This document shows positions 18,801 through 26,544 of a stretch of DNA of 53,632 nt, one piece after another. Below the pieces are notes generated by a model. The model was not told the origin of the DNA, did no database searches, and saw nothing but the letters and a program-made list of their open reading frames with translations. The position numbers and the translations under genes were made by a program. The DNA is from Candidatus Daviesbacteria bacterium RIFCSPHIGHO2_02_FULL_36_13 (GTDB lineage Bacteria > Patescibacteriota > Microgenomatia > Daviesbacterales > UBA10151), in contig MFCV01000039.1 of NCBI GenBank assembly GCA_001777015.1, forward strand, positions 1 to 53,632, read 5' to 3'. How positions within the stretch are numbered: the stretch's first letter is position 1; every line of letters starts with the position of its first letter.

Positions 18801-19113
18801 TACAGTTGGTAATCTTTCAGGAGGACAAACATATTACTTTAGGATAAGAGCTGGAAATGGTTGTGCCCCAGGCAGTTATTCAGGTGAAATTTCAGCTACT
18901 CCTGGTGGAGGAACAGTGTCTGGCACAGCACCAGGATTTGCTGAAGGAGTATTAGGTGCTAAAGCACAAGCAACAAATGATGGAGTTATACAGGAAGTTT
19001 CAGGGGAACAAACAATCACTATACCTGGTGTTTCTTCTGAGGTACAACAAACTCCTAAGCTTGGATTTTTTGGAGCGATCTGGAAATTTATCCTCTCCCT
19101 TTTTGGTAGATGA
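12898..19113 (+). CDS. giant secreted surface protein/adhesin with Ig-like, cadherin-like and fibronectin-III-like repeats
   Basis: Signal peptide VRVFRKFISSLLITTLLFFQG...; Thr/Ser/Ala-rich repeats; VEDTDLDIPTSDLLENDTDAGEDSLT domain; FnIII-like PSFVSAQAGTNSVTLTWTGAP; C-terminal hydrophobic FFGAIWKFILSLFGR. Confidence 0.8.
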   Translation: MRVFRKFISSLLITTLLFFQGLIYPIIPFVTPVHAAIIGTFSANETVANATTGAAIQTFTNASITPNDPAGANTQTNVTAETQANVSEVKATRILTVGVLPANADTITIGSCAVTFTTTASSTADDTDCAGGAIIDTNLDAGDTNRTIDEIAATLRSLSNVADAAHGNLTVGGSGTTASFTTTNTENSASDITFTDGTGGDITATTTTTGVIPVAQVSTVTPANIEVGDVFTATINGLAVNFTATAGTVVNVTDGLTTAINASAQASNVTAVDNTTEVQITSDSAGTSFTITSGTTNYAGVKQVDDLTPSNIEVGDIFTVTDVSTDPVNVTATSTSAMTLVNSLVTAVNGATGVTVASNSANKLRLTANVAGTGFTVIPSTTNRVAVAQVVTFTPANVTAGETFRAIINGTNYDYLADSGNTVDTVVSALALLMDANAAADCTEDNNTKVTCTASAAGTAFTDDVPNAATVFDITAPAAPSIPNLDDASDSGTSNSDNITSDTTPTFSGTAESSSTVKLYDSDGTTEIGSGTATGGDYSITTSALSDGVHSITAKTTDTENNTSAASSALDVTINTSAPSAVVTYSINSAVKDTDTLVITATFSEDIVNTPKIAITGSDTLAATDMTFSSATVFTYSHNVGTGNGTATVALSVGEDAAGNVVTSAPTTGATFTVDNSVPTISSITTKDTSGDGRVETATIVFNEAVDDSTFSADDFTIAGAAVTSFNFGTADDDSFDVIVNGGVAGTEAKQVTYTQGTGADLADNLLANVANGDESETDGASPVLLSARTFSTTQIDLTFSEDLDGASLAMSDFTVSGYTLTGGVSEPSAGVARLTVSSAFATNATPAVSVVGTVPDLASNNAITVSNVIPTDGVAPVLSPVSIASDNTISALFGKIGATVILTFTASETINAPTVTITGSSVTPTNPSGNNWIAAYELTIANSEEVVPFNISFSDTSANSGTPVTATTNSSSVTFDKTVPTIPGMPSTTTPTNSSPQNWSWTASSDVLSGFYLYNWRAVQGVTEVTGTSNINSALSSLVEGIWNFFVKAIDNAGNESAESSVGTVTVDQTQPDTFLTAYSPDPSKDNTPTYTGTATDEATNITGVEYRVDGGSWTAASATDGLFDSTSENFTFTISTLSDDTHIIEIRATDEAVNVETSFASDTLLVDTTVPDAPTITLLDPIYIGNQEAVTITGTGEADATFTYTITDTDLNVVSGNGVVGGDESITINAIDVSTLVDGELTASVTLTDAAGNSGSAGTAIATKDTVAPDLPGVPTVGGDNLVNYDEWNDGSIIVEGTADAGSLVTVNIEDDCGSSTSGSEQLLGGATDYSITTSADLCDGPYYVSVTATDAAGNISSTQDGASVTQDTEAPTLSPVSIASSNSNSSFARVGHTVTVSFTSDETIQDPIVTIAEQSATLNLQIGTEWSVYYTMTANETAGNVPFTIDFSDLAGNPGEQVSAADNSPVIFDKTAPEITEVTLKYAGTSNDALVVQNEDVLTLTATVTDDANQVEMMPEDISADFTGLGGTIGVNNPTSYIDGVATWDDIEVSGTIDEDITVTVDANDPASNPANQGSIITDANNSTPVGVTDSVTVVEDTDLDIPTSDLLENDTDAGEDSLTITAVFNAVHGTVSLSGSTITFTPEAGYIDNEASFTYTVSDGFLSATGTVNVTVNPPVAEDEVLLEPETEVDSSHPNIVVGETDEDSTITIPAGVNNATIDLSNLIETSGGNDEVTLDNSITLESDTSVGEVSIEIPAGITISGPSSTWDGVVNAPQIQANSSVAIGSLSGSTSTQILSVIEVGFGDILLTFDKAVKIVIEGGNQVPVGYSRAGIFTEITNTCIDNSQAGNDANLAAGAECKIYVGGDAVIWTKHFTKFVTFSKTDGASVPQPGAPTYNSTPPVCNDSKPGGAPSFVSAQAGTNSVTLTWTGAPDPVTYYLITYGTTTGAQTYGNPNVGGKGSTSYTVGNLSGGQTYYFRIRAGNGCAPGSYSGEISATPGGGTVSGTAPGFAEGVLGAKAQATNDGVIQEVSGEQTITIPGVSSEVQQTPKLGFFGAIWKFILSLFGR

Positions 19114-19128
19114 ATTTTATTTCTTCTT

Positions 19129-19180
19129 GACCCATTCGATTGCACTCAGGGTCAATAGTGAGTTAAATCGAACTATTGAC
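19129..19180. repeat. intergenic palindromic element between giant gene and glyA
   Basis: GACCC...GGGTC ends (19129-19153) and GTCAATAGT/ACTATTGAC (19151-19159/19172-19180). Confidence 0.5.
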
Positions 19181-19217
19181 AGAAAAGGGTAGTTCCATAT
19201 AGCATATAGGCCTAAAG

Positions 19218-20549
19218 ATGGCATCACACGTTGCAGGAGCAAAAAAAGTTTTTGATTTAATAAGAGAAGAAGAAAAAAGACAGAAAGAAGTTTTGGAAAT
19301 GATCCCTTCTGAAAATTACGCGTCTGCGAATGTGATGAGGGCTACGGGATCTGTTTTGACTAATAAATATTCAGAAGGTTATCCTCACAAAAGATATTAT
19401 CAGGGTAACTCTGTTGCTGATAAGGTAGAAGATTATGCTCAGGAGTTAGTTAAAAAATTATTTGATGTTCCTCATGTTAATGTCCAACCTTATTCTGGTT
19501 CTCCTGCAAATGCAGCTGTCTATTTAGCCTTAATGGAACCTTTTAAGGATAAGGTAATGGGGTTAACTTTATCTTTTGGAGGACATCTAACTCATGGTTC
19601 ACCAGTCTCTTTTTCTGGAAAATATTTTCCAGTTGTTTCCTATCCTGTAGGAGAAGATGGATATTTAGATTATGACGCTATTGAAAAAATGGCTGTTAAA
19701 GAAAAACCAAAATTAATTATTTGTGGATTTACAGCTTATTCCAGAATTATAGATTTCAAAAGATTTGGGGAAATTGCTGATAAAGCAGGAGCATATCTTT
19801 TAGCAGATATCTCACACATCACAGGCCTTGTGGTAGCAGGTGTTCATCCATCGCCAGTTCCTTATGTACATATTATTATGACAACAACTCACAAAACTTT
19901 AAGAGGACCAAGAGGAGCAATGTTAATGGTGACTGAAAAAGGTATCAAAAAAGACCCTGAGTTAGCTGAAAAAATAGATAAAGCTGTTTTTCCAGGTCTT
20001 CAGGGTGGACCGCATGATAATACAACTGCAGCAATAGCTGTGGCTTTAGAGGAGGCTTCAACTCCAGCATTTAAAAAATATGGGGCTCAAATTGTTAAAA
20101 ATTCAAAAGCACTTGCAAAACAATTAATAAAAAATGGTTTTGATTTAGTATCAGGAGGAACTGATAATCATCTAATATTAATTGATCTTCAAAATAAAAA
20201 TGTAAATGGGGCAGCAGCTGCATTGGCTTTAGAAGTAGCAGGAATAGTTACAAATAAAAATGCAGTGCCCAAAGATCCAATGCCACCTTTTTATCCTTCA
20301 GGTATTCGTCTTGGTACACCAGCTCTTACCACCAGGGGAATGAAAGAAAAAGATATGGTTAAAGTTGCAAATTGGATAAAGGAAGTAGTTTTGGAAGTAA
20401 GTGGGCAACAAATGCCAAGGGACAAAGAACAAAGGTCAGAGTTTTGGAAAAAGTTTAGAAAAGAAGTTGTTAAAAATAAAAAACTGCTTGCTATCGCAAA
20501 GGAAATTAAAGTCTTTGCTGGAAAATTCCCCGTGCCTGGTATACAATAA
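19218..20549 (+). CDS. glyA: serine hydroxymethyltransferase
   Basis: MIPSENYASANVMRATGS...YPHKRYYQG...TTTHKTLRGPRGAM PLP-lysine motif. Confidence 0.95.
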   Translation: MASHVAGAKKVFDLIREEEKRQKEVLEMIPSENYASANVMRATGSVLTNKYSEGYPHKRYYQGNSVADKVEDYAQELVKKLFDVPHVNVQPYSGSPANAAVYLALMEPFKDKVMGLTLSFGGHLTHGSPVSFSGKYFPVVSYPVGEDGYLDYDAIEKMAVKEKPKLIICGFTAYSRIIDFKRFGEIADKAGAYLLADISHITGLVVAGVHPSPVPYVHIIMTTTHKTLRGPRGAMLMVTEKGIKKDPELAEKIDKAVFPGLQGGPHDNTTAAIAVALEEASTPAFKKYGAQIVKNSKALAKQLIKNGFDLVSGGTDNHLILIDLQNKNVNGAAAALALEVAGIVTNKNAVPKDPMPPFYPSGIRLGTPALTTRGMKEKDMVKVANWIKEVVLEVSGQQMPRDKEQRSEFWKKFRKEVVKNKKLLAIAKEIKVFAGKFPVPGIQ

Positions 20550-20552
20550 GTT

Positions 20553-21395
20553 ATGGCCAAAGTTTCTGGTAAAGAAGTTGCAGAAGCAATTCTTTCTAAA
20601 TTAGAAAAAGAAATCAAAGAAAAAAACTTAAAACCTGGTTTAGCCATTATCCTTGCTGGTAATGATCCTTCTTCCAGGATTTATGTTAGAAATAAAATTA
20701 AGGCTGCTGATAGGGTTGGTGTTAAAGCTAACCTTTATGAATTTAAAGAAGAGGAATTAGATAAGTGCATAGAGCTTCTAAAGGGGTTAAATAAGGATTC
20801 AAATGTCCATGGTGTTATCATTCAGCATCCAGTTTATACCTCCTGGAATTATGATGAATTATTAAGCCACCTTGATCCTCAAAAAGATGTAGATGGATTC
20901 TTGGAGAACTCTCCTTATAGTGGAGCTACAGCTATAGCTGTCTGGGAGATGCTGACAGCCTTTTCTTTTCTTGAAGGATTTAAAACAACAGAAAGTTTTC
21001 TGAAGGAGAAAAAAATTGCAGTTTTAGGAAGAGGAAGAGCAGCTGGCGGTCCCATAATTAAACTTCTAGAGGAAAAAGGATTTTATCCGGAGGTTATTGT
21101 GAGAGATACAGAAAATCCTGCTTTAAAAATTAAAAAGGCAGACATTGTAATTGGAGCAACAGGTGCTAAAAATATTCTTAATAAATCAAACATAAAAAAA
21201 GGGGCATATGTGGTAGGGGTTGGGTTAGGTAAGGAAATTATTGAAGGAAAGGAAAGGATATATGGGGATATTAATGAGGAGGAAGTTTCAAAAATAGCTA
21301 AATTTTATAATCCTAACCTTGGAGGCATAGGGCCTTTAACAATTGTTTCATTGCTTGAAAATGTGTTAAAATCAGCACAGAAAGCGAGTGAATAA
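20553..21395 (+). CDS. folD: FolD-family bifunctional methylenetetrahydrofolate dehydrogenase/cyclohydrolase (divergent)
   Basis: LAIILAGNDPSSRIYVRNKIKAA, DPQKDVDGF, IGATGAKN, GGIGPLTI; QLPLP and PCTPxG motifs altered. Confidence 0.85.
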   Translation: MAKVSGKEVAEAILSKLEKEIKEKNLKPGLAIILAGNDPSSRIYVRNKIKAADRVGVKANLYEFKEEELDKCIELLKGLNKDSNVHGVIIQHPVYTSWNYDELLSHLDPQKDVDGFLENSPYSGATAIAVWEMLTAFSFLEGFKTTESFLKEKKIAVLGRGRAAGGPIIKLLEEKGFYPEVIVRDTENPALKIKKADIVIGATGAKNILNKSNIKKGAYVVGVGLGKEIIEGKERIYGDINEEEVSKIAKFYNPNLGGIGPLTIVSLLENVLKSAQKASE

Positions 21396-21397
21396 AT

Positions 21398-21670
21398 ATG
21401 GGTTTCATGGACAATTTAAAACAGCTTGGTGATCTTAAAAAAATGAGAGATCAGGCAATGGAAGTTCAAAAAAAGCTGGGTGGAATTAAAATTACTGTTG
21501 AACACAGAGGAGTGACTGTTGTTATGACTGGAGATCAAAAAGTTGTTTCAATTTCAGGTGAAATGGAGCCTGAAAAAGTAACAGAGGCAGTTAATGAAGC
21601 CTTAAAACAATCTCAAAAAGTAGCTGCAGATGAAATGAAATCCCTCATGGGCGGTATGCCCGGTATGTAG
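21398..21670 (+). CDS. ybaB: YbaB/EbfC nucleoid-associated protein
   Basis: Short protein between folD and recR with typical YbaB pattern. Confidence 0.85.
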   Translation: MGFMDNLKQLGDLKKMRDQAMEVQKKLGGIKITVEHRGVTVVMTGDQKVVSISGEMEPEKVTEAVNEALKQSQKVAADEMKSLMGGMPGM

Positions 21671-21693
21671 TTTATGCTACAATTGGCCTCATT

Positions 21694-22290
21694 ATGGCAC
21701 AGGTTCCAAAGAGCGTTCAGAGTTTAATTGAGGCATTTGAAAGACTTCCAGGTATTGGTCCAAAAACTGCACAAAGACTGACCTTTTATTTACTGCATGC
21801 TCCAAAAGAAGAAGCCCAGGCTCTTGCGAAAGCTGCCTCAGAGATGAAAGATAAAACAGTTCTTTGTTCAATTTGTTTTAATATTGGAGAAGAGGACCCC
21901 TGCAGTATTTGTGCAGATCAAAATAGAGACAAAGAACTATTGGCAATTGTAGAAGATCCTTTGGATTTATTGGCTTTGGAAAAATCCGGCTTTAAAGGAC
22001 TTTATCATGTTTTACACGGAGTAATCTCCCCCTTAGAAAATATTGGCCCAGATGAAATTCATATAAGAGAGCTTTTGCCTAGACTTAAGGATGGAAGTAT
22101 AAAAGAGATAATTTTAGCTACAAATCCAACAATGGAAGGTGAGGCAACAGCTATGTATATTCAAAGACTAATTTCACCCCTGGGTGTTAAGATAACCAGG
22201 ATTGCCAGAGGCTTACCTGTTGGATCAGATTTAGAGTATGCAGATGAGACAACTTTATCCAGGGCTCTGGAAGGAAGAAAAGAATACTAG
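21694..22290 (+). CDS. recR: recombination protein RecR
   Basis: LIEAFERLPGIGPKTAQRLTFYLL; C-x2-C zinc finger; Toprim; TRIARGLPVGSDLEYADETTLSRAL. Confidence 0.95.
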   Translation: MAQVPKSVQSLIEAFERLPGIGPKTAQRLTFYLLHAPKEEAQALAKAASEMKDKTVLCSICFNIGEEDPCSICADQNRDKELLAIVEDPLDLLALEKSGFKGLYHVLHGVISPLENIGPDEIHIRELLPRLKDGSIKEIILATNPTMEGEATAMYIQRLISPLGVKITRIARGLPVGSDLEYADETTLSRALEGRKEY

Positions 22291-22303
22291 TAGAATAATA
22301 CTG

Positions 22304-22735
22304 ATGGCAAATAATGTAATTGGGCAATTTAAAGATGAAATTGAGGAGGCAGTTGGTGAGGTTGCCTCTGATGTTAAAGATTCTGTGGGCGAGGCAATTG
22401 AACAGGGTGCTCAATCTACTGTAGGTACACCTCTTACTCCTCAACAGCTTCAACAGCAGCAGCAAGATAATCAGCAAAAAGAAATAGACAGACAAAAGGA
22501 AATTGCCCGTACCAGAAATTTTCTCCAAAATATTGATGAGGCTCAAAAAAGAGTCAGGATGGAGAATAAACAAAAAGAGGATCAAAGGCTTCAAGCTCAG
22601 CAGCAGGAAGAACAAGATAAAAAGATTGAAAAAGTTCAACTCCAACAAGCATCAAAAACTCCTGGAAAGGCATTAAGAGCAGATATAGCAGAATCTATGC
22701 CAGAACTTCGATCAGGAAGAGGCAAGGGAGGATGA
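22304..22735 (+). CDS. hypothetical Gln-rich coiled-coil protein
   Basis: MANNVIGQFKDEIEEAVGE...QQLQQQQQDNQQKEIDRQKEIARTRNFLQ; overlaps cysS start. Confidence 0.6.
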   Translation: MANNVIGQFKDEIEEAVGEVASDVKDSVGEAIEQGAQSTVGTPLTPQQLQQQQQDNQQKEIDRQKEIARTRNFLQNIDEAQKRVRMENKQKEDQRLQAQQQEEQDKKIEKVQLQQASKTPGKALRADIAESMPELRSGRGKGG

Positions 22736-24093
22736 AACTTTACAATTTTCTGCATAGAAAAGTTGAGGAATTTATACCCTTAAAATCTCCTGTTGGAATG
22801 TATAGTTGTGGTCCAACTACTTATGATTTTGTTCATATTGGTAACCTTCGAACTTTTATTTTTGAAGATGTTTTACAAAGAGTTTTAGAGGCTAATGGGT
22901 TGGAGGTAAAAAGGGTTATGAATATAACGGATATTGATGACAAGATTATAAAAGGGGCTAAGGATGCAGGTTTACCAATAGAGGAGTTTTCCAAGCCTTA
23001 TGAGAAAGTTTTTATGGAGGATTTAAGTAAGCTAAATATCAAATATGCCAATGTCTATCCTAAAGCTACAGAACATATAGGCCATATGATTAAATACATT
23101 GAGGAGTTAATCAAGAAAGGGTTAGCTTATGCGCGGGAAGGTTCAGTTTATTTTGATATTTCTGAGTCTCCTGGTTATGGAAAGCTAACAGGTTTAGAAA
23201 ATATCAGTCTTAAAGAGGGAACAAGAATTTCATCTGATGAATATACCAAAGATGATGTTCAAGATTTTGCTCTTTGGAAATCAGTTGAGTCAACTGAGGT
23301 TGGTTATGATTCTCCTTGGGGCAGAGGAAGACCAGGCTGGCATATAGAATGTTCTGTAATGAGCCAGGAATATTTGGGTAATACTTTTGATATACATGCA
23401 GGAGGAGTTGATTTAATTTTTCCTCATCATGAAAATGAAATAGCTCAAGCAGAGGGAAAAACTGGAGAAAAGTTTGTAAACTTCTTTGTGGAGGGGGAAC
23501 ATTTATTAGTAGATGGGGCTAAGATGGCCAAGTCGAAAGGTAATTTTTACAAGCTAAAGGATTTAGAGGAAAAGGGTATAGAGCCCGTGGTCTTTAGATA
23601 CCTTACCTTAACAGCTCATTACAGGGATAAGCTGAATTTTAGCTGGGAATCCTTGCAGGGAGCTCATAATGCTCTAAACAATTTAAGGGAGAAAATTAGA
23701 GGTTGGAATGAAGAGATTGGGTTGTCAGAACAGTCTAATCTAGGGGATAACCTATTCTGGCAGAGGTTCTTTGAGAGCGTTAATAATGACCTAAATCTAC
23801 CACAAGCTGTTGCGGTGCTCTGGGAGATGGTAAATTCAGACACCACAACCCCTGGTAGATCAAAAGTTTTACTAGAGATGGATAAAATTCTAGGTCTTAA
23901 CCTGGATCAGTACCTAGGAAAGACAATTGAAATACCAGAAGGAGTTCAAAAGCTTATAGGTAGACGTGAAGAAGCCAGAAAAACTGGAAACTTTAAGGAA
24001 TCCGATAAATTAAGGCATGAAATTAAAAAGTTAGGATTTGAAATTTTGGATACTGAATCTGGCCCAAAAATTAAAAAGACTAATGCTTCTTAG
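22732..24093 (+). CDS. cysS: cysteinyl-tRNA synthetase
   Basis: MYSCGPTTYDFVHIGNLRTF, GRPGWHIECSVMS, FPHHENEIAQ, AKMAKSKGN. Confidence 0.95.
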   Translation: MKLYNFLHRKVEEFIPLKSPVGMYSCGPTTYDFVHIGNLRTFIFEDVLQRVLEANGLEVKRVMNITDIDDKIIKGAKDAGLPIEEFSKPYEKVFMEDLSKLNIKYANVYPKATEHIGHMIKYIEELIKKGLAYAREGSVYFDISESPGYGKLTGLENISLKEGTRISSDEYTKDDVQDFALWKSVESTEVGYDSPWGRGRPGWHIECSVMSQEYLGNTFDIHAGGVDLIFPHHENEIAQAEGKTGEKFVNFFVEGEHLLVDGAKMAKSKGNFYKLKDLEEKGIEPVVFRYLTLTAHYRDKLNFSWESLQGAHNALNNLREKIRGWNEEIGLSEQSNLGDNLFWQRFFESVNNDLNLPQAVAVLWEMVNSDTTTPGRSKVLLEMDKILGLNLDQYLGKTIEIPEGVQKLIGRREEARKTGNFKESDKLRHEIKKLGFEILDTESGPKIKKTNAS

Positions 24094-24235
24094 AAATTTT
24101 GTGAGTGAAGGATTTCTGTTCATCGGACCTATCTACTCTACCAAAAAGAGCAAGATATCCACTTATTACTACGAGAAGAATTAGAGGAAAAAAATAAGCT
24201 ATATAATCTATAATACCTTTTAGAATATAATCCAT
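24080..24235 (-). CDS. small (51 aa) single-TM protein, absent from the ORF track
   Basis: MDYILKGIIDYIAYFFPLILLVVISGYLALFGRVDRSDEQKSFTHKISKKH; TAATG overlap with the upstream minus-strand ORF. Confidence 0.5.
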   Translation of the reverse strand: MDYILKGIIDYIAYFFPLILLVVISGYLALFGRVDRSDEQKSFTHKISKKH

Positions 24236-24456
24236 TACTTACCTTTCTCTGCAATTATAACAGCGTTTACCAGTATAAACAATCCAGCAGCCAGAAAACC
24301 AAAACCTGAAATTTTGGAATAATTACCTGTTAAACTAATTGCTTCAGGTACAAATATAGCTGCCAACCCAAATAATATAATAGCTTGTGAAATATTGGAA
24401 AAAGCAGACGAAAGAAGTTTCCATTGTTTTGGAGTTAATTTGGGACCTTTGAGCAT
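24235..24456 (-). CDS. small two-TM membrane protein
   Basis: 73 aa, two hydrophobic segments. Confidence 0.55.
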   Translation of the reverse strand: MLKGPKLTPKQWKLLSSAFSNISQAIILFGLAAIFVPEAISLTGNYSKISGFGFLAAGLFILVNAVIIAEKGK

Positions 24457-24584
24457 ACATTGGATATATCATATTTAGATTTAAATTCTTGATAAAATTG
24501 AGGCAGAACTCCTAGAGGAAAGCAAACAGATCCTTTCTTTTGATTTTAAAAGGAGAAAAATTGTGCTAAACTAACAAATTAGGC

Positions 24585-25241
24585 ATGGAAATTGTAACAA
24601 TTGATGGTCCGACATCTTCAGGAAAGAATTCAGTAGGATTTTTACTCTCCCAAAAATTAGGCTATCAATATATTGATACAGGAATGATTTATAGAGTCGG
24701 GACGTATTTAGTTTTAACAAGCAACACTGCTTTGAATGATGTAGCTGCCATTGTGAATATCTTCAAAAGTTTAAATTTAAGATTCCAAACAGATGAGTCA
24801 GAGCTAAGGATTTTTAATGAAGATGTGGATTTAACAGGTTTCCTGCACAATCAGGACGTTACTCAAAATGTGCCTATTGTGGCAGCAATAAAAGAGGTTA
24901 GAGAAATAACCAAAGTAGTTCAAAGAAGATTAGGTGAATCACAAAATACTGTTATGACCGGCAGAGATATTGGCTCTGAAATTTTTCCTGAAGCTAAATA
25001 TAAATTCTTTTTAACAGCCAAAGTTGAAATAAGAGCAAAAAGAAGATTTGATCAACTGATTAAAATTAATCCCACCACCTCTTATGAAACAGTTTTAGAT
25101 GACATGATAAAAAGAGATAAGGTTGATACTGAAAGAGAAGTTTCTCCTTTAAGAATTCCAGAAGGGGCAATTGTAATTGACAATTCAAACCTTAATGTTG
25201 AACAATCAGTTGAAGAGGCGTTAAAACATATTAATGCATAA
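24585..25241 (+). CDS. cmk: cytidylate kinase
   Basis: VTIDGPTSSGKNSVGFLLSQKLGYQYIDTGMIYR...MTGRDIGSEIFPEA. Confidence 0.92.
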   Translation: MEIVTIDGPTSSGKNSVGFLLSQKLGYQYIDTGMIYRVGTYLVLTSNTALNDVAAIVNIFKSLNLRFQTDESELRIFNEDVDLTGFLHNQDVTQNVPIVAAIKEVREITKVVQRRLGESQNTVMTGRDIGSEIFPEAKYKFFLTAKVEIRAKRRFDQLIKINPTTSYETVLDDMIKRDKVDTEREVSPLRIPEGAIVIDNSNLNVEQSVEEALKHINA

Positions 25242-26496
25242 TTTAACAACTTTAAAAAACGGATTAACTTTAATTACTGTTAATCTTCCGCATTTAGATT
25301 CTGTGACCACTTTAGTTGCGGTAGGGGCAGGATCAAGATATGAGACCAAATCTACTAATGGCATATCTCATTTTTTGGAACATATGTTTTTTAAAGGATC
25401 AAGAAAATATCCAACTGCAGAAATAATATCCAATTTAGTTGATGGCATAGGAGCTGTAAATAATGCTTTTACTTATAAAGAATACACAGCTTATTGGATT
25501 AAATCTTCATCAAAACATATAGAACTAGCTTCAGATTTATTATCATCAATGATTAAGGATTCTCTTTTGTCAGAGGAAGAAATAGAAAGAGAAAAGGGAG
25601 TTATTATTGAAGAACTTAGGATGTATCGAGATAATCCCCAAAGATATGTTTGGGAATTATACGAGCAGCTGCAGTTTGGGGATCAGCCTTTAGGTTGGGA
25701 TATAGGTGGGGATGAGAAAACTATAACGTCATTTCATAGGGATGATTTTGTGAAATATATAGACTCACTTTATAGCCCGGAAAATATGGTTTTAGTGTAC
25801 GCCGGAAAACTTCCAGCCAATGTTGAAAAAATTGCAGAAAAATTATTTTTGGATTTGCCAAAACGGTCTCAGTATAAATTTAAGCCATACAAAAAAAACA
25901 AACAGGATAAAGCCCGGGTGAACGTTTTTTATAAAAAAACAGATCAAGCCAATTTAATATTGGGAGTTGAGGGTTTTGACCGCCTTGATAATAAAAGATA
26001 TGCAGCCAAGGTTTTATCAACAATTTTAGGTGAGGGGATGTCCTCAAGATTATTTTTACAGGTTAGAGAAAGAAGAGGTTTAGCTTATCATGTTAGCGCA
26101 GATCACTATACATATATGGATACAGGAGCTTTTGCCATTTATACCGGAATTAAATTGGAAAAAATTGAGGAAGGTTTGGAAATTATTCTTTCAGAAATTG
26201 AAAAAATTAAGGTAGAAAAGGTCGGAGACGAAGAATTGAAAAAAGCAAAAGAGATGACAAGAGGAAGGTTGGCTATAAGAAAAGAGTCGACTAATTTTTT
26301 AGCTGAGTATTTTGGAACAGAATTTGTTGTTGAAAGAAAAATTGAGGAATTTGAAGACTTCCTGGAAAGAATCGAACAGGTAACGGCTGATGAGGTTAGG
26401 GATGTGGCTAGAGAACTTTTTAAAAAAGAGAAATTCAATCTTCAAATAATTGGACCTTTTAAGGATTCGAGCAAATTTATTAAAATTCTTAAATAA
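25234..26496 (+). CDS. M16 family zinc peptidase
   Basis: GISHFLEHMFFKGS (HxxEH), IGAVNNAFTYKEYTAYW, ILGEGMSSRLF. Confidence 0.92.
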   Translation: MHNLTTLKNGLTLITVNLPHLDSVTTLVAVGAGSRYETKSTNGISHFLEHMFFKGSRKYPTAEIISNLVDGIGAVNNAFTYKEYTAYWIKSSSKHIELASDLLSSMIKDSLLSEEEIEREKGVIIEELRMYRDNPQRYVWELYEQLQFGDQPLGWDIGGDEKTITSFHRDDFVKYIDSLYSPENMVLVYAGKLPANVEKIAEKLFLDLPKRSQYKFKPYKKNKQDKARVNVFYKKTDQANLILGVEGFDRLDNKRYAAKVLSTILGEGMSSRLFLQVRERRGLAYHVSADHYTYMDTGAFAIYTGIKLEKIEEGLEIILSEIEKIKVEKVGDEELKKAKEMTRGRLAIRKESTNFLAEYFGTEFVVERKIEEFEDFLERIEQVTADEVRDVARELFKKEKFNLQIIGPFKDSSKFIKILK

Positions 26497-26544
26497 TAAG
26501 AACCTTATGAAAGAACCCTGCCTTTTTAAAAGGAGTTTAAAAAC

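Noticed and set aside
26521-26535. CCTTTTTAAAAGG palindrome over the gdhA Shine-Dalgarno
   Set aside because: Loop would be too tight and it is AT-rich; likely chance around the AGGAG site
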